Assembly (NCBI RefSeq): GCF_014836335.1
Contig: NZ_JACSRA010000004.1
Coordinates: 1-64,000 of the forward strand
Length of the DNA: 64,000 bases
From: Clostridium cibarium
Lineage (GTDB): Bacteria; Bacillota; Clostridia; Clostridiales; Clostridiaceae
Reading direction: 5' to 3'
The notes under the pieces are model-generated. The model saw only the letters and a program-made list of their open reading frames with translations, ran no database searches and was not told the DNA's origin. The position numbers and the translations under genes were made by a program. This document shows, piece after piece, positions 1 through 9,347 of the stretch. Numbering within the stretch: the stretch's first letter is position 1; every line of letters begins with the position of its first letter.

Positions 1-902
1 ATTTAATTGCATATATTTTAGTTCCTATTAGAAATTTTATTAATGAAAGAACAAAAGTGAAAAACAGCATAATTTCTATTGTTTTAATTTTATTTTTGAT
101 AACTATTTTTGTGATATCATTAATATTATTGATTCCTTCTATTTTTAGAGAAATTAATAATTTAGGACCAGTTATAAAAAGAATAACTATGCTTATAGAA
201 GAAAAGTTAGAAAATTCTAGGTATTTTAATTCCACTTTTGTTAAGTTTATATATGAAGAAAGCAAAGTTAAGATTGGAGGATTTTTAAGTTTTCTATCAA
301 GAGAATCTATTGAGTACATAATTTCTATAAGTGAACATATGTTATCCATGGCTGTTGTTCCAGTGGTTACTTATTATTTTTTAACAGAAAACAAAGAGAT
401 TAATGCTAAGTTTTTAAATTTAGTTCCACTAAAAAAAAGAAGAGTAACTAAGATAATAATATCTGATATTAATAGACTTTTAAGTAGATATATTGGTAGC
501 CAGTTGGTTTTGTCTGCTATTGTAGGAGTAGTAACCTTTATTGTATTGATAGCTTTAAAAGTGAAATTTTCAATAGGACTTTCAATATTAAATGGTATAT
601 TGAATATTATTCCATACTTTGGACCTATTTTTGGAGCTGCTCCAATAGTTTTTATAGCATTATTAGACTCTCCTACAAAAGGACTATGGACAGGGATTGC
701 TTTGTTGATACTTCAGCAGATTGAAGGGAATATATTATCACCTAAAATAACAGGAGATAGTATAAATATTCATCCTTTAATGATAATTATATTACTAATC
801 ATAGGAGAAAACTTTGGTGGGTTTATTGGAATGCTAGTAGCAGTACCTATAGGAGTCATAATCAAAGTTATTTGGGAAGATATTAATTACTATATATTTT
901 AA
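1..902 (+). CDS. AI-2E/PerM family permease, 5'-truncated by window edge
   Basis: Codons from base 3 onward run in frame into this gene without a stop, so the true start lies left of the window. An internal GTG at 57 is not a credible start. About 299 residues remain. They are very hydrophobic, with several membrane helices, a polar stretch after the first helix, and the signature NIIPYFGP near bases 603-626 followed by a glycine-rich GENFGGFIGM segment. These features are typical of AI-2E exporter/PerM (UPF0118) proteins. The family comprises inner-membrane transporters of mostly unknown substrate, so the AI-2 label should not be taken literally. It is separated from alaS by a promoter and leader, so it is probably not co-transcribed from its own start. 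Confidence 0.85.
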   Translation, partial: LIAYILVPIRNFINERTKVKNSIISIVLILFLITIFVISLILLIPSIFREINNLGPVIKRITMLIEEKLENSRYFNSTFVKFIYEESKVKIGGFLSFLSRESIEYIISISEHMLSMAVVPVVTYYFLTENKEINAKFLNLVPLKKRRVTKIIISDINRLLSRYIGSQLVLSAIVGVVTFIVLIALKVKFSIGLSILNGILNIIPYFGPIFGAAPIVFIALLDSPTKGLWTGIALLILQQIEGNILSPKITGDSINIHPLMIIILLIIGENFGGFIGMLVAVPIGVIIKVIWEDINYYIF

Positions 903-928
903 AAGTTTTTGATAAGAATATAAAAATA

Positions 929-957
929 TTGACAGATGTTAAAACTTAAAATATAAT
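929..957 (+). promoter_or_regulatory. Sigma-A promoter of the alaS T-box transcript
   Basis: TTGACA at 929-934 and TATAAT at 952-957 are both perfect consensus hexamers with the ideal 17-base spacer. Transcription should start near 964, just before the T-box leader. This is the strongest vegetative promoter visible in the window. Confidence 0.85.
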
Positions 958-963
958 TTAGAA

Positions 964-1165
964 GAAAATGAATATTAAGTGATGATTAGGATTAGTAGAT
1001 ATATGATTGGTATTAAGAGAGAAAGTGGTTGGTGAAAACTTTTTGCAATATATTTCGAAGCTACCTAGGAGCTATATAGTATCTAAGAGATGTATTTTTT
1101 ACATAATTAGGGTGGTACCGCGGAAGTATGCTTTCGTCCCTTTGCTGGGGATGAGGGCTTTTTTT
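964..1165 (+). ncRNA. T-box leader (tRNA-Ala sensing) with intrinsic terminator
   Basis: The leader lies between a consensus promoter and alaS. Visible T-box landmarks are AAGAGAG (about 1015-1021), the distal GGTTGGTGAA element (1028-1037), a specifier loop with GCT (1060-1062, alanine) followed by ACC and TAGGA, and the invariant T-box core GGGTGGTACCGCGG (1110-1123). The terminator pairs 1130-1140 with 1148-1158 (11 pairs, some G-U, 7-base loop) and is followed by seven T. Uncharged tRNA-Ala is expected to stabilise the antiterminator and switch alaS on. The stretch between the specifier and the T-box core is only about 45 bases, so Stem II is absent or minimal. Confidence 0.93.
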
Positions 1166-1194
1166 ATTTATTATGATCTAATGGAGGAATAAAA

Positions 1195-3834
1195 ATGAAG
1201 AAGATAGGAACTAATGATCTAAGAGAAGAGTTTTTAAAATTCTTTGAAGGTAAAGAACATTTAAGAATGAAAAGTTTTTCTCTTGTTCCCAAAAATGATA
1301 AGAGTTTATTATTAATAAATGCAGGTATGGCACCATTGAAGCCATATTTTACAGGGCTACAAGAACCACCAAAAAGAAGGGTTACTACATGTCAAAAGTG
1401 TATAAGAACTGGTGATATTGAGAATGTTGGAAAAACTTCAAGGCATGGAACATTCTTTGAGATGCTAGGAAACTTCTCTTTTGGCGATTACTTTAAGGAA
1501 GAAATAATTCCTTGGGCATGGGAGTTTATTACAGAAGTTTTGGGAATTTCCAAAGATAAGCTATATGTGACAATATATCTAGAGGATGATGAGGCTTTTG
1601 AAATTTGGAAGAATAAAACTGATGTAGATGTTGATAGAATCTTTAGATTAGGAAAAGATGATAATTTCTGGGAAATCGGAGTGGGACCATGTGGACCATG
1701 TACAGAAATTCACTACGATAGAGGAGATGGCACAATAAGAAATGTAGATGACTTCTTAAAGGCTGCCGATGAAGATAGAGTAGTTGAATTCTGGAATTTA
1801 GTATTTACTCAATTTGATAAAGATGAGGATGGAAATTACAACAAATTGGATCATCCTAATATAGATACTGGAATGGGACTTGAAAGAATTGCAACAATAA
1901 TGCAAGGTGTTGATAATATATTCGAAATAGATACTGTTAAAAATATTTTAGCAAAGGTATCTAGTTTATCAGGGGTTAAATATGGAGAAGATAAAGATAA
2001 GGATGTTTCACTTAGAATAATAACCGACCACGTTAAAGGTGTAACTATGCTTATTTCTGATGGAGTTGGCCCAAGTAATGAAGGTAGAGGATATGTTCTT
2101 AGAAGACTACTTAGAAGAGCTGCAAGACATGGAAGACTTCTTGGAATTAAAGGATTATTCTTAACAGAAATAGTAGATGAAGTAGTTAAAAACTATGGAG
2201 GTGCTTATCCAGAACTTAAAGAAAATCAGGAATACATTGAAAAAATAGTGTCATTAGAAGAGGAAAGATTTAATGAGACTATAGATTCTGGTATGAATAT
2301 ACTTTTAGGTTATATTGATGAATTAATAAAAGATGGTAAGGATACTTTAGCTGGAGATAAAGCATTTAAGTTATATGATACATTTGGTTTTCCTTATGAA
2401 TTAACAGAAGAAATTTGTGATGAAAAAGGATTAAAAGTTGATAAAGAAAACTTTGAGAAAGAAATGGAAGATCAAAGAACAAGAGCTAGAAATGCAAGAG
2501 GTGAATCTTCTTATATGGGTAGTGAAGAATTAGCTATAAATAAGATAGATGCATCTGTTTCAAGTGAATTTGTTGGATATAAGTCACTTGAAGTTACTAG
2601 CAAAGTGATGGTTTTAGCCAATGAAACAGAATTTATAAAAAGTTTATCTGCTGGGGAAGAAGGATTTATCCTAACTGATAAAACTCCATTTTATGCTGAA
2701 ATGGGGGGGCAAGTAGGAGATAATGGTGTTATTTTAGGTAAGGGCTTAGTTGCTGAAGTATATAATACTAAGAAGAATGTTGGTGGAAAAACTATACATT
2801 ATGTAAGAGTTCAAGAAGGTATTATAAGCGAAGGTGATGAAGTTACTCTTAAGGTAGATAAGTTAAGAAGAAATAATATAAGTAGGAATCACACTGCAAC
2901 GCATATGCTACAAGAAGCATTAAAAGAAGTTATTGGCGAGCATGTGAATCAAGCTGGATCTTATGTTGACGATGAAAGACTAAGATTTGACTTTACACAT
3001 TTCCAAGGCTTATCATTGGATGAATTAGATAAGGTAGAAGCTTTAGTAAATGAAAAAATCATGGAGGTTTATTCAGTTGAAACTAATCTTATGACTTTAG
3101 AAGAAGCAAAAGAGAGTGGAGCAATGGCTTTATTTGATGACAAATATGGAGATAAGGTAAGAGTTGTATCAGTAGGAGAGTTTTCTAAAGAATTATGTGG
3201 TGGAACTCATGTAGGTAACACTGGAGAAATAGGGCTATTTAGGATAATTGGAGAAAGTGGGGTTGCAGCTGGTACTAGAAGAATAGAAGCAGTAACAGGA
3301 TTTAATGCAATTAAGTTTATAGAAGAAAAGCAAAATATATTAAAGGATGCATGTCATGCCTTAAAATGTAATGATAAAGATATAGTAAACAAGATAATGG
3401 CACAAAATTCAGAAATTAAGGAAAAAGAAAAAGAAATTGCTGAATTAAAGAGTAAGCTAACAAGTGGTATCGAAGAGGAGATATTAAAGTCTGCTAAAGT
3501 TATAAATGATATAAAGGTAATTTCATATTCTTTAGAGAATGTTGATGGAAATGCGCTTAGAGATTTAGCTGATAAGATTAGAAATAAGATGGGTACAGGA
3601 GTTGTTGTTTTAGTTAGCAATACTTCAGAAAAGGTTAATTTAGTCTCTATGGCAACTAAGGATTGCACAAATTTAGGTGTTCATTGTGGTAAAATAATTA
3701 AGGAAGTTGCTTCAATAGTTGGAGGAAGCGGTGGCGGTAGACCTGATATGGCTCAAGCTGGCGGAAAGAATCCTGAAAAGGTAAATGAAGCAGTGGAAAA
3801 GGTTTTTGAAATACTTAAATCTTTAGCAAAATAG
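1195..3834 (+). CDS. alaS: Alanyl-tRNA synthetase
   Basis: This gene charges tRNA-Ala with alanine in the cytoplasm. The 879-residue length is normal for the family. The N-terminal class II catalytic domain includes the [18 protein letters not shown] segment (about residues 82-99). The editing domain carries HTATH at about 566-570 and a second metal-binding motif CGGTH at about 668-672. A C-terminal helical and glycine-rich region follows ([15 protein letters not shown]), typical of AlaRS C-Ala. The ATG follows GGAGGAA by five to six bases. Expression is controlled by the alanine T-box immediately upstream. Downstream lie ireB and ruvX, the standard Firmicute neighbours. Confidence 0.98.
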   Translation: MKKIGTNDLREEFLKFFEGKEHLRMKSFSLVPKNDKSLLLINAGMAPLKPYFTGLQEPPKRRVTTCQKCIRTGDIENVGKTSRHGTFFEMLGNFSFGDYFKEEIIPWAWEFITEVLGISKDKLYVTIYLEDDEAFEIWKNKTDVDVDRIFRLGKDDNFWEIGVGPCGPCTEIHYDRGDGTIRNVDDFLKAADEDRVVEFWNLVFTQFDKDEDGNYNKLDHPNIDTGMGLERIATIMQGVDNIFEIDTVKNILAKVSSLSGVKYGEDKDKDVSLRIITDHVKGVTMLISDGVGPSNEGRGYVLRRLLRRAARHGRLLGIKGLFLTEIVDEVVKNYGGAYPELKENQEYIEKIVSLEEERFNETIDSGMNILLGYIDELIKDGKDTLAGDKAFKLYDTFGFPYELTEEICDEKGLKVDKENFEKEMEDQRTRARNARGESSYMGSEELAINKIDASVSSEFVGYKSLEVTSKVMVLANETEFIKSLSAGEEGFILTDKTPFYAEMGGQVGDNGVILGKGLVAEVYNTKKNVGGKTIHYVRVQEGIISEGDEVTLKVDKLRRNNISRNHTATHMLQEALKEVIGEHVNQAGSYVDDERLRFDFTHFQGLSLDELDKVEALVNEKIMEVYSVETNLMTLEEAKESGAMALFDDKYGDKVRVVSVGEFSKELCGGTHVGNTGEIGLFRIIGESGVAAGTRRIEAVTGFNAIKFIEEKQNILKDACHALKCNDKDIVNKIMAQNSEIKEKEKEIAELKSKLTSGIEEEILKSAKVINDIKVISYSLENVDGNALRDLADKIRNKMGTGVVVLVSNTSEKVNLVSMATKDCTNLGVHCGKIIKEVASIVGGSGGGRPDMAQAGGKNPEKVNEAVEKVFEILKSLAK

Positions 3835-3940
3835 TGTACATTTAGAAAAATGTAGAGTATAATTGTATTAGTATAAAGGAATATCATAAGGGTATACTAA
3901 AGGTAACAGTTGGATTCCTTAACAATTTGTAAGGGGGTGA

Positions 3941-3957
3941 GCTGCAAAGTTTGCAGC
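3941..3957 (+). promoter_or_regulatory. Hairpin between Shine-Dalgarno and ireB start
   Basis: GCTGCAAA (3941-3948) and TTTGCAGC (3950-3957) are perfect inverted repeats around one base; in RNA about five to six pairs would close a small loop. It sits between the strong SD sequence AAGGGGGTGA (3931-3940) and the family-consistent ATG at 3964. Unfolded, the SD lies about 24-30 bases from the ATG, which is too far. Folded, the spacing becomes close to optimal. Confidence 0.6.
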
Positions 3958-3963
3958 AGAATT

Positions 3964-4221
3964 ATGAGTAACAATATAGAACAAACAATGCAATTTGATG
4001 TATCTAAAAATAAAGAAGCGTTAACAAAAGCAATATTAACAGAGGTCTATGATTCTTTACAGAAGAAAGGATATAATCCTATAAATCAACTTGTTGGATA
4101 TCTAATTTCTGGAGACCCTACTTACATTACAAATTATAACGGAGCAAGAGCTTTAGTACGGAAACTCGAAAGAGATGAAATCCTTGAAGAAGTAATAAAA
4201 TCTTATTTAGAGATAAAATAA
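3964..4221 (+). CDS. ireB: IreB family regulatory phosphoprotein (UPF0297)
   Basis: This small acidic cytosolic protein of 85 residues matches the IreB/YrzL family along its whole length (MQFD near the N terminus, then LTEVYDSLQKKGYNPINQLVGYLISGDP and YITNYNGARALVRKLERDE in sequence). In Enterococcus, IreB is phosphorylated on threonines by the PASTA kinase IreK and reversed by IreP, linking it to cell-wall stress and cephalosporin tolerance. Homologues of that kinase and phosphatase are in this window at 48221 and 47500. I chose ATG 3964 because it gives the normal family N terminus. In-frame GTG 3937 and TTG 3910 would add unusual residues and lack a proper SD. A hairpin bridges the SD to this start. 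Confidence 0.9.
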   Translation: MSNNIEQTMQFDVSKNKEALTKAILTEVYDSLQKKGYNPINQLVGYLISGDPTYITNYNGARALVRKLERDEILEEVIKSYLEIK

Positions 4222-4250
4222 AGGGTGCCCGTTAAATATCGGGCACCTTT
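4221..4250 (+). terminator. Intergenic hairpin after ireB
   Basis: AAGGGTGCCCG (4221-4231) pairs with CGGGCACCTTT (4240-4250) over an 8-base loop, with one G-U pair. Only a short T run follows (TTTAAAT). It overlaps the last base of the ireB stop codon. It probably attenuates or stabilises the transcript rather than fully stopping it, because ruvX begins 28 bases later without a clear promoter of its own. Confidence 0.6.
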
Positions 4251-4278
4251 AAATATGTTAAAGTACAGGAGTACAAGT

Positions 4279-4698
4279 ATGAGAATATTAGGATTAGATG
4301 TAGGTCAAAAAACAATTGGAGTGGCTATTTCAGATCCTTTGGGATTTACAGCACAAGGTATTACAACAATAAGAAGGCAAAATAAAGTTAAGGATATTGA
4401 GATGCTTAAAAAGATATGCAATGAGTACGAAGTTGAGACTATAGTAATAGGACTTCCTAAAAATATGAACGGATCTATTGGGTTTGCAGGAGAAAAAATA
4501 ATTGAATTTTCTGAATTGATAAAGAGTGAAATAGAATTAAAAATAGAGTTTTGGGATGAAAGACTTACAACTGTTGCAGCTCACCGAGCAATGTTAGAAG
4601 CAGATATGTCTAGAGGAAAAAGGAAAAAGATAGTAGATAAGATTGCGGCTACGTATATACTTCAAGGTTATTTAGATAGAATAGCTAACATGAGGTAA
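4279..4698 (+). CDS. ruvX: Putative pre-16S rRNA nuclease / Holliday junction resolvase YqgF
   Basis: This is an RNase H-fold nuclease of the YqgF/RuvX family, involved in maturation of the 16S rRNA 5' end and proposed to resolve Holliday junctions. The N-terminal strand [22 protein letters not shown] holds the first catalytic Asp (D6). [11 protein letters not shown] is the second motif, and FWDERLTT with a later KIVDKIAA supplies the remaining acidic residues. The product is 139 residues, the usual size. ATG 4279 follows CAGGAGT at good spacing; the open frame extends upstream to 4225, but that part is the ireB terminator. The alaS-ireB-ruvX-DUF1292 order is conserved in Firmicutes. Confidence 0.93.
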   Translation: MRILGLDVGQKTIGVAISDPLGFTAQGITTIRRQNKVKDIEMLKKICNEYEVETIVIGLPKNMNGSIGFAGEKIIEFSELIKSEIELKIEFWDERLTTVAAHRAMLEADMSRGKRKKIVDKIAATYILQGYLDRIANMR

Positions 4699-4723
4699 TA
4701 ATTTTATTAACTGAAAATTATTA

Positions 4724-4753
4724 TTGACAATGTGAGCATATAGTCATTAAAAT
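4724..4753 (+). promoter_or_regulatory. Probable sigma-A promoter for the DUF1292 gene
   Basis: TTGACA (4724-4729) is followed after 18 bases by TAAAAT (4748-4753), five of six matches to the -10 consensus. It would start RNA near 4760, just before the SD AAAGGAG of the gene at 4778. Confidence 0.7.
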
Positions 4754-4777
4754 GATTACAAAAGGAGATAAAAATAA

Positions 4778-5047
4778 ATGGTTAAAGAATTGGAATTTAT
4801 TTACCTGTTAAATGAAGAGGGTAAAGAAGAAAAAATGAAAGTTATTACATTCTTCAAAATTGAAGATTTAAATACAGAATATGTTGTTGTTACTCCAGCG
4901 GGTGTGGATGCTGATGAAGCGTATGTCTTAAAATATATAAAAGATGAAGATGGAAATGAAAGTTATATAACTATAGAAGATGAGAAAGAGTTTGATTTAG
5001 TTGCAGAAACATATGAATTATTAATGCAAGAGGATATAGAAGAGTAA
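4778..5047 (+). CDS. DUF1292 family protein (YrzB-like)
   Basis: This is an 89-residue, strongly acidic protein with the layout of DUF1292/YrzB: an N-terminal strand ([15 protein letters not shown]), [16 protein letters not shown] in the centre, and a C-terminal helix rich in Glu ([18 protein letters not shown]). No catalytic motif is visible and the molecular role is unknown. The ATG is preceded by AAAGGAG. It sits between ruvX and fur, in the position that yrzB occupies in Bacillus, and has its own consensus promoter. Confidence 0.88.
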   Translation: MVKELEFIYLLNEEGKEEKMKVITFFKIEDLNTEYVVVTPAGVDADEAYVLKYIKDEDGNESYITIEDEKEFDLVAETYELLMQEDIEE

Positions 5048-5068
5048 TTAAAAAGAGAGGTGTTGTTA

Positions 5069-5530
5069 ATGAGTAAGGTTATCGATATAGACTACAATGT
5101 TTTAAAAGAGGAACTAAAGAAAAAAGGATATAAGTTAACTCCTCAAAGAAGAGCTATTGTAGATACTATAGTAGATAGTGAGGGCAAGCATTTAACAGCA
5201 GAAGAAATTTATGATGAAGTTAAAAAGAATTGCCCAGAAATAGGTTTGGCTACAGTATATAGAACGATTTTATTACTTGAGGAGATAGGTGTAGTTAGTA
5301 GACTGCATTTAAATGATGGATGTAGTAGATATGAATTAGTTCATAGTGATGAAACTCATAGGCATCACCATCTTGTATGTAATATTTGTAATAGAGTTAT
5401 AGAAGTTGAAGATGATCTTTTAGAAAAACTTGAAGCTAAAATTGAGAGTAGTTATGATTTCAAGATAGTTGATCATTCTGTTAAGTTCTATGGAATCTGT
5501 AGTGAATGTCAGAAAAAATTAGATGAATAA
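5069..5530 (+). CDS. Fur family metal-dependent transcriptional regulator
   Basis: This is a 153-residue Fur-superfamily repressor. The winged-helix N terminus (YKLTPQRRAIVDTI, HLTAEEIYDEV, IGLATVYRTILLLEEIGVV) is followed by a dimerisation domain with the regulatory-metal His cluster HRHHHLVC and two CxxC pairs (CNIC and CSEC) that form the structural zinc site. It binds operator DNA when loaded with metal. The sequence alone does not separate Fur from PerR or Zur: the HRHHH segment and both CxxC pairs are compatible with Fur or PerR. ATG 5069 is eight bases after AGAGAGG. An upstream in-frame GTG at 5060 overlaps the SD and was rejected. Confidence 0.93.
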   Translation: MSKVIDIDYNVLKEELKKKGYKLTPQRRAIVDTIVDSEGKHLTAEEIYDEVKKNCPEIGLATVYRTILLLEEIGVVSRLHLNDGCSRYELVHSDETHRHHHLVCNICNRVIEVEDDLLEKLEAKIESSYDFKIVDHSVKFYGICSECQKKLDE

Positions 5531-5594
5531 AAGGATATCTTAATTTAAGTGAGAGTTCCTTTGTTTATATAAAAATTAAATAAGGAGGGGAAAT

Positions 5595-7262
5595 ATGAGA
5601 ACAGAAAGAGCGAAGGTTAAGATAATACCTCTTGGAGGCTTGAGTGAAATCGGTAAAAACCTAACAGCTATTGAGTTTAAGGATGATATAGTAGTAATAG
5701 ACTGTGGCCTTAGATTCCCAGACGAAGATATGTTTGGAATAGATGTGGTAATTCCCGACGTCTCATACCTAATTAAGAATCAAGAGAAAATTAGAGGTAT
5801 TTTTTTAACTCACGGACATGAGGATCATATTGGTGCATTACCTTATGTACTTAAGCAATTAAATGTTCCTGTATATGGTACTAAGTTGACTCTTGGAATT
5901 GTTGAGACAAAGCTTAGAGAACACGGGTTATTAGGATCAACTGAACTTATAAGAGTTAAGCCAAGGGATATTATTAAGTTAAATGTCGTTTCTGTTGAAT
6001 TTATTAAAACCAGTCATTCTATTGCAGATTCAGTTGCAATTGCAATTCACACACCTTTAGGTGTAATCCTACATACTGGAGATTTTAAAATTGATTACAC
6101 ACCAATTGATGGTGAGTTAACTGATTTTGCAAGATTTGCAGAGCTAGGGAAAAAAGGTGTGTTAGTTATGCTTGCAGATTCTACAAATGTAGAGAGAACT
6201 GGATATACTATGTCAGAAAGAACGGTTGGAGAAAGTTTTTTAAGAATTTTCAATAAGGCACCAGGAAGAATAATTGTTGCAACTTTTGCATCAAATGTTC
6301 ATAGAATTCAACAAATCATTGATGCAGCAGAGAAATATGGAAGAAAAGTTGCTGTATCGGGAAGAAGTATGGAAAATATAGTTCAAGTAGCTATGGAACT
6401 TGGATATTTAGAAATGGAAGAGGGAACATTAATATCAATCGACCAAATTTCAAAATATCCAAATGATCAAGTTGTATTAATCACCACAGGTAGCCAAGGT
6501 GAGCCTATGTCTGCGCTAGCAAGGATGGCAGCATCAGAGCATAAAAAGATAAATGTGATTGAAGGCGACACTGTAATAATTTCTGCATCACCAATACCAG
6601 GAAATGAAAAATTTGTTTCTAGAGTGATCAATCAATTATTTAAAAAAGGTGCAGAAGTTATTTATGAATCCTTGGCAGAAGTTCATGTGTCTGGGCATGC
6701 TTGTCAAGAAGAGTTAAAACTAATGCAAACATTGGTTAAACCAAGATTCTTCATACCAGTTCATGGGGAATATAGACATTTAAAGCAACATGCGGAGTTA
6801 GCTTGTAAATTAGGTTTACCAGATAGAAATTTTGTAATAGCTGAAAATGGCGATGTAATTGAAGTTACGAGAAACTACATTAAAAAGAGCGGTACTGTAA
6901 CATCAGGGCAAGTTTTTGTAGATGGATTAGGTGTAGGTGATGTAGGACATATTGTTTTAAGGGATAGAAAACATTTATCTCAGGATGGTATTCTTACTGT
7001 TGTAGTTACAATAGAAAGGGATACTGGAACTGTAATAGCTGGTCCAGATATTATTTCTAGAGGCTTTGTATATGTAAGAGAATCTGAAGGACTTATGGAG
7101 GAAGCTCGAGAAATAGTTAAGAATGTTCTTAGGGAATGTGAACAAAAGAAGATTACTGACTGGGCAACTTTAAAAGCTAATATGAGAGATGAATTAAGAG
7201 AATTCTTATACGAAAAAACAAAGAGAAAGCCTATGATTTTACCAATTATAATGGAAATATAA
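5595..7262 (+). CDS. rnjA: Ribonuclease J
   Basis: This is a metallo-beta-lactamase/beta-CASP family RNase of 555 residues, the expected length. It combines 5'-3' exonuclease and endonuclease activity in mRNA decay and rRNA processing. The zinc motif HGHEDH lies at residues 73-78. Further family markers are TGDFKID, the beta-CASP block starting at TFASNVHRIQQ, TTGSQGEPMSALARM, and HVSGHACQEEL and PVHGEYRH, which complete the active site. The ATG follows AAGGAGGGG by six to seven bases. It is the only RNase J in the window. It lies between fur and typA, which interrupts the cluster order seen in Bacillus. Confidence 0.96.
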   Translation: MRTERAKVKIIPLGGLSEIGKNLTAIEFKDDIVVIDCGLRFPDEDMFGIDVVIPDVSYLIKNQEKIRGIFLTHGHEDHIGALPYVLKQLNVPVYGTKLTLGIVETKLREHGLLGSTELIRVKPRDIIKLNVVSVEFIKTSHSIADSVAIAIHTPLGVILHTGDFKIDYTPIDGELTDFARFAELGKKGVLVMLADSTNVERTGYTMSERTVGESFLRIFNKAPGRIIVATFASNVHRIQQIIDAAEKYGRKVAVSGRSMENIVQVAMELGYLEMEEGTLISIDQISKYPNDQVVLITTGSQGEPMSALARMAASEHKKINVIEGDTVIISASPIPGNEKFVSRVINQLFKKGAEVIYESLAEVHVSGHACQEELKLMQTLVKPRFFIPVHGEYRHLKQHAELACKLGLPDRNFVIAENGDVIEVTRNYIKKSGTVTSGQVFVDGLGVGDVGHIVLRDRKHLSQDGILTVVVTIERDTGTVIAGPDIISRGFVYVRESEGLMEEAREIVKNVLRECEQKKITDWATLKANMRDELREFLYEKTKRKPMILPIIMEI

Positions 7263-7308
7263 TATATTGACTTTTTTCGTATATAAGTTTAAAATAAAAA
7301 TGTTGTTG

Positions 7309-7341
7309 AAAATTGGATACGATAGTATCCAATTTTATTTT
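7309..7341 (+). terminator. Rho-independent terminator after rnjA
   Basis: AAAATTGGATAC (7309-7320) pairs perfectly with GTATCCAATTTT (7325-7336) around the loop GATA, followed by ATTTT. Confidence 0.8.
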
Positions 7342-7397
7342 GGAAAAAATTATTTATAGGTTTACATAAAGAGAAACCAAATTTATGGAGGTAAATA

Positions 7398-9224
7398 ATG
7401 GATTTAATTAAAAGAGAAGATATCAGAAATATAGCTATTATAGCTCACGTTGACCATGGTAAGACAACACTAGTTGATGCCTTATTAAGACAAAGTAATA
7501 TTTTTAGATCAAACGAAAAAGTAGAAGAAAGAGTAATGGACTCTAATGATTTAGAAAAAGAGAGAGGAATTACAATCTTATCTAAAAATACAGCTGTAAT
7601 GCATGATGGTGTAAAGATAAATATAATAGATACTCCAGGGCATGCTGATTTTGGTGGAGAAGTTGAACGTGTACTTAAAATGGTTGATTCAGTTTTACTT
7701 GTAGTTGACTCTTACGAAGGACCAATGCCTCAAACTAAATTCGTATTAAAGAAAGCTTTAGAATTAGGATTAGAACCAATTGTTGTTATAAATAAAATTG
7801 ATAAATCAGATGCAAGACCTGAAGAGGTTATAGATGAAGTGTTTGAATTATTTATTGAACTAGGAGCTAATGACGAACAATTAGATTTCCCAATAATATA
7901 TGCATCAGCTAGAAATGGATTTGCTAGATATAACGTTGAGGATACAAATGAAGATATGCAACCTTTATTCGAGACAATATTAAAAAATGTAGATTGTCCA
8001 GAAGGTTATGTTGATGCTCCATTACAAATGCTTGTTTCTACATTAGATTCAAATGCATTCGTAGGGAAAATAGCTATAGGGAAGATTCATAGAGGTAAGG
8101 TTAAGAAAAATCAAACTGTAACACTTATCAGCAATGATGGATCAACAAAAAATTATAAAGTAACAAATTTATTTACATATAACGGATTAAAGAGAGAAGA
8201 AACTGAAGAAGCATCATTTGGTGATATAGTGGCATTAAGTGGTGTTACTGAAGCAAATATTGGGGATACAATTGCAGATTCAAATGAGCCAGAAGCATTA
8301 CCATTTGTTCATATAGATGAACCTACATTAAGCATGAACTTTATGGTTAATGATTCACCACTTGCAGGACAAGAAGGAGAATTTATAACTTCAAGACATT
8401 TAAGAGATAGGCTTATGCAAGAGTTAGAAACAAACGTAAGTTTAAGAGTTAGAGAAATAACTCCAGATTGCTACGAAGTTTCAGGTAGAGGTGAATTACA
8501 CCTATCTATATTAATTGAAACTATGAGAAGAGAAGGGTATGAATTCCAAGTATCAAAGGCAAATGTTATTTTCAAAGAAGAAAATGGTAAGAAACTAGAG
8601 CCAATAGAATATTTAACAATTGATGTTCCTGAAGAATTTATGGGACCTGTAATGGAAAAGCTTGGACCAAGAAAAGCAGAAATGGTTAATATGACATCAG
8701 CTGTAAATGGTTATTCAAGACTTGAATTTAAGGTACCAGCTAGAGGTCTAATAGGATTTAGAAATGAATTTATGACAGATACAAAGGGTAATGGAATTAT
8801 GAACCATGTATTTGATAGTTATGGTCCATATAAAGGAGAAATTCCTACAAGAAGCAGAGGATCAATAGTTTCTTTTGAAGCTGGAGATGCAATTGCATAT
8901 GGATTATTTAATGCACAAGAAAGAGGATCGTTATTTATAGGAGCAGGTACTGCTGTTTATGAAGGTATGATTGTAGGTGTGTGTGGTAGAGCGGAAGATA
9001 TTGATATAAATGTATGTAAGGGTAAGAAACTTACAAATACAAGATCATCAGGCGCAGATGAAGCTGTTAAACTTGTACCTCCAATAGTAATGTCTCTTGA
9101 AAATTCACTTGAATTTATTAATAATGATGAGTTAGTTGAGGTAACTCCATTGAACATAAGAATGAGAAAGAAAGTTTTAAATAGTGGAGATAGAAGAAGA
9201 CTTATAAGTAGAAATAAAAAGTAA
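7398..9224 (+). CDS. typA: Ribosome-associated GTPase TypA/BipA
   Basis: This is a 608-residue translational GTPase related to EF-G that acts in ribosome assembly and stress responses. The G domain shows AHVDHGKTT (P-loop), RGITI (switch I), [15 protein letters not shown] and NKIDK. A beta-barrel domain II, two EF-G-like domains ([23 protein letters not shown]) and the BipA-specific C-terminal domain ([17 protein letters not shown]) follow. Length and domain order are standard. The ATG follows ATGGAGG by seven bases. It is flanked by hairpins on both sides, so it is probably transcribed alone or from an unrecognised promoter in 7262-7397. Confidence 0.97.
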   Translation: MDLIKREDIRNIAIIAHVDHGKTTLVDALLRQSNIFRSNEKVEERVMDSNDLEKERGITILSKNTAVMHDGVKINIIDTPGHADFGGEVERVLKMVDSVLLVVDSYEGPMPQTKFVLKKALELGLEPIVVINKIDKSDARPEEVIDEVFELFIELGANDEQLDFPIIYASARNGFARYNVEDTNEDMQPLFETILKNVDCPEGYVDAPLQMLVSTLDSNAFVGKIAIGKIHRGKVKKNQTVTLISNDGSTKNYKVTNLFTYNGLKREETEEASFGDIVALSGVTEANIGDTIADSNEPEALPFVHIDEPTLSMNFMVNDSPLAGQEGEFITSRHLRDRLMQELETNVSLRVREITPDCYEVSGRGELHLSILIETMRREGYEFQVSKANVIFKEENGKKLEPIEYLTIDVPEEFMGPVMEKLGPRKAEMVNMTSAVNGYSRLEFKVPARGLIGFRNEFMTDTKGNGIMNHVFDSYGPYKGEIPTRSRGSIVSFEAGDAIAYGLFNAQERGSLFIGAGTAVYEGMIVGVCGRAEDIDINVCKGKKLTNTRSSGADEAVKLVPPIVMSLENSLEFINNDELVEVTPLNIRMRKKVLNSGDRRRLISRNKK

Positions 9225-9300
9225 TTTATTTATTTTTGTAGTATTAAGTTGGTATAAGTATATTTACACTTTATAAACTCTATAAATAGTATTATAATTA

Positions 9301-9331
9301 AGTAAATAGCCGAAAAGGCTATTTACTTTTG
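9301..9331 (+). terminator. Rho-independent terminator between typA and mltG
   Basis: AGTAAATAGCC (9301-9311) pairs perfectly over 11 bases with GGCTATTTACT (9317-9327) around GAAAA, followed by TTTT. It ends only about 17 bases before the mltG ATG. A TATAAT at 9293-9298 just upstream would place a transcription start inside the hairpin, so it could also be a 5' leader structure of mltG. Confidence 0.75.
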
Positions 9332-9347
9332 TATATAGGGGGATTTT

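Noticed and set aside
1007..1192. Open frame of 61 codons upstream of alaS
   Set aside because: It runs through the T-box specifier, antiterminator and terminator and has no credible SD; the RNA features explain the sequence.
3354..3668. Minus-strand open frame inside alaS
   Set aside because: It is a shadow of a strong coding gene, hydrophobic only because it is antisense to Lys/Glu-rich codons, and has no SD.
3837..3854. TACATTT/AAATGTA hairpin after alaS as a terminator
   Set aside because: Only seven mostly A-T pairs and no T tract follow.
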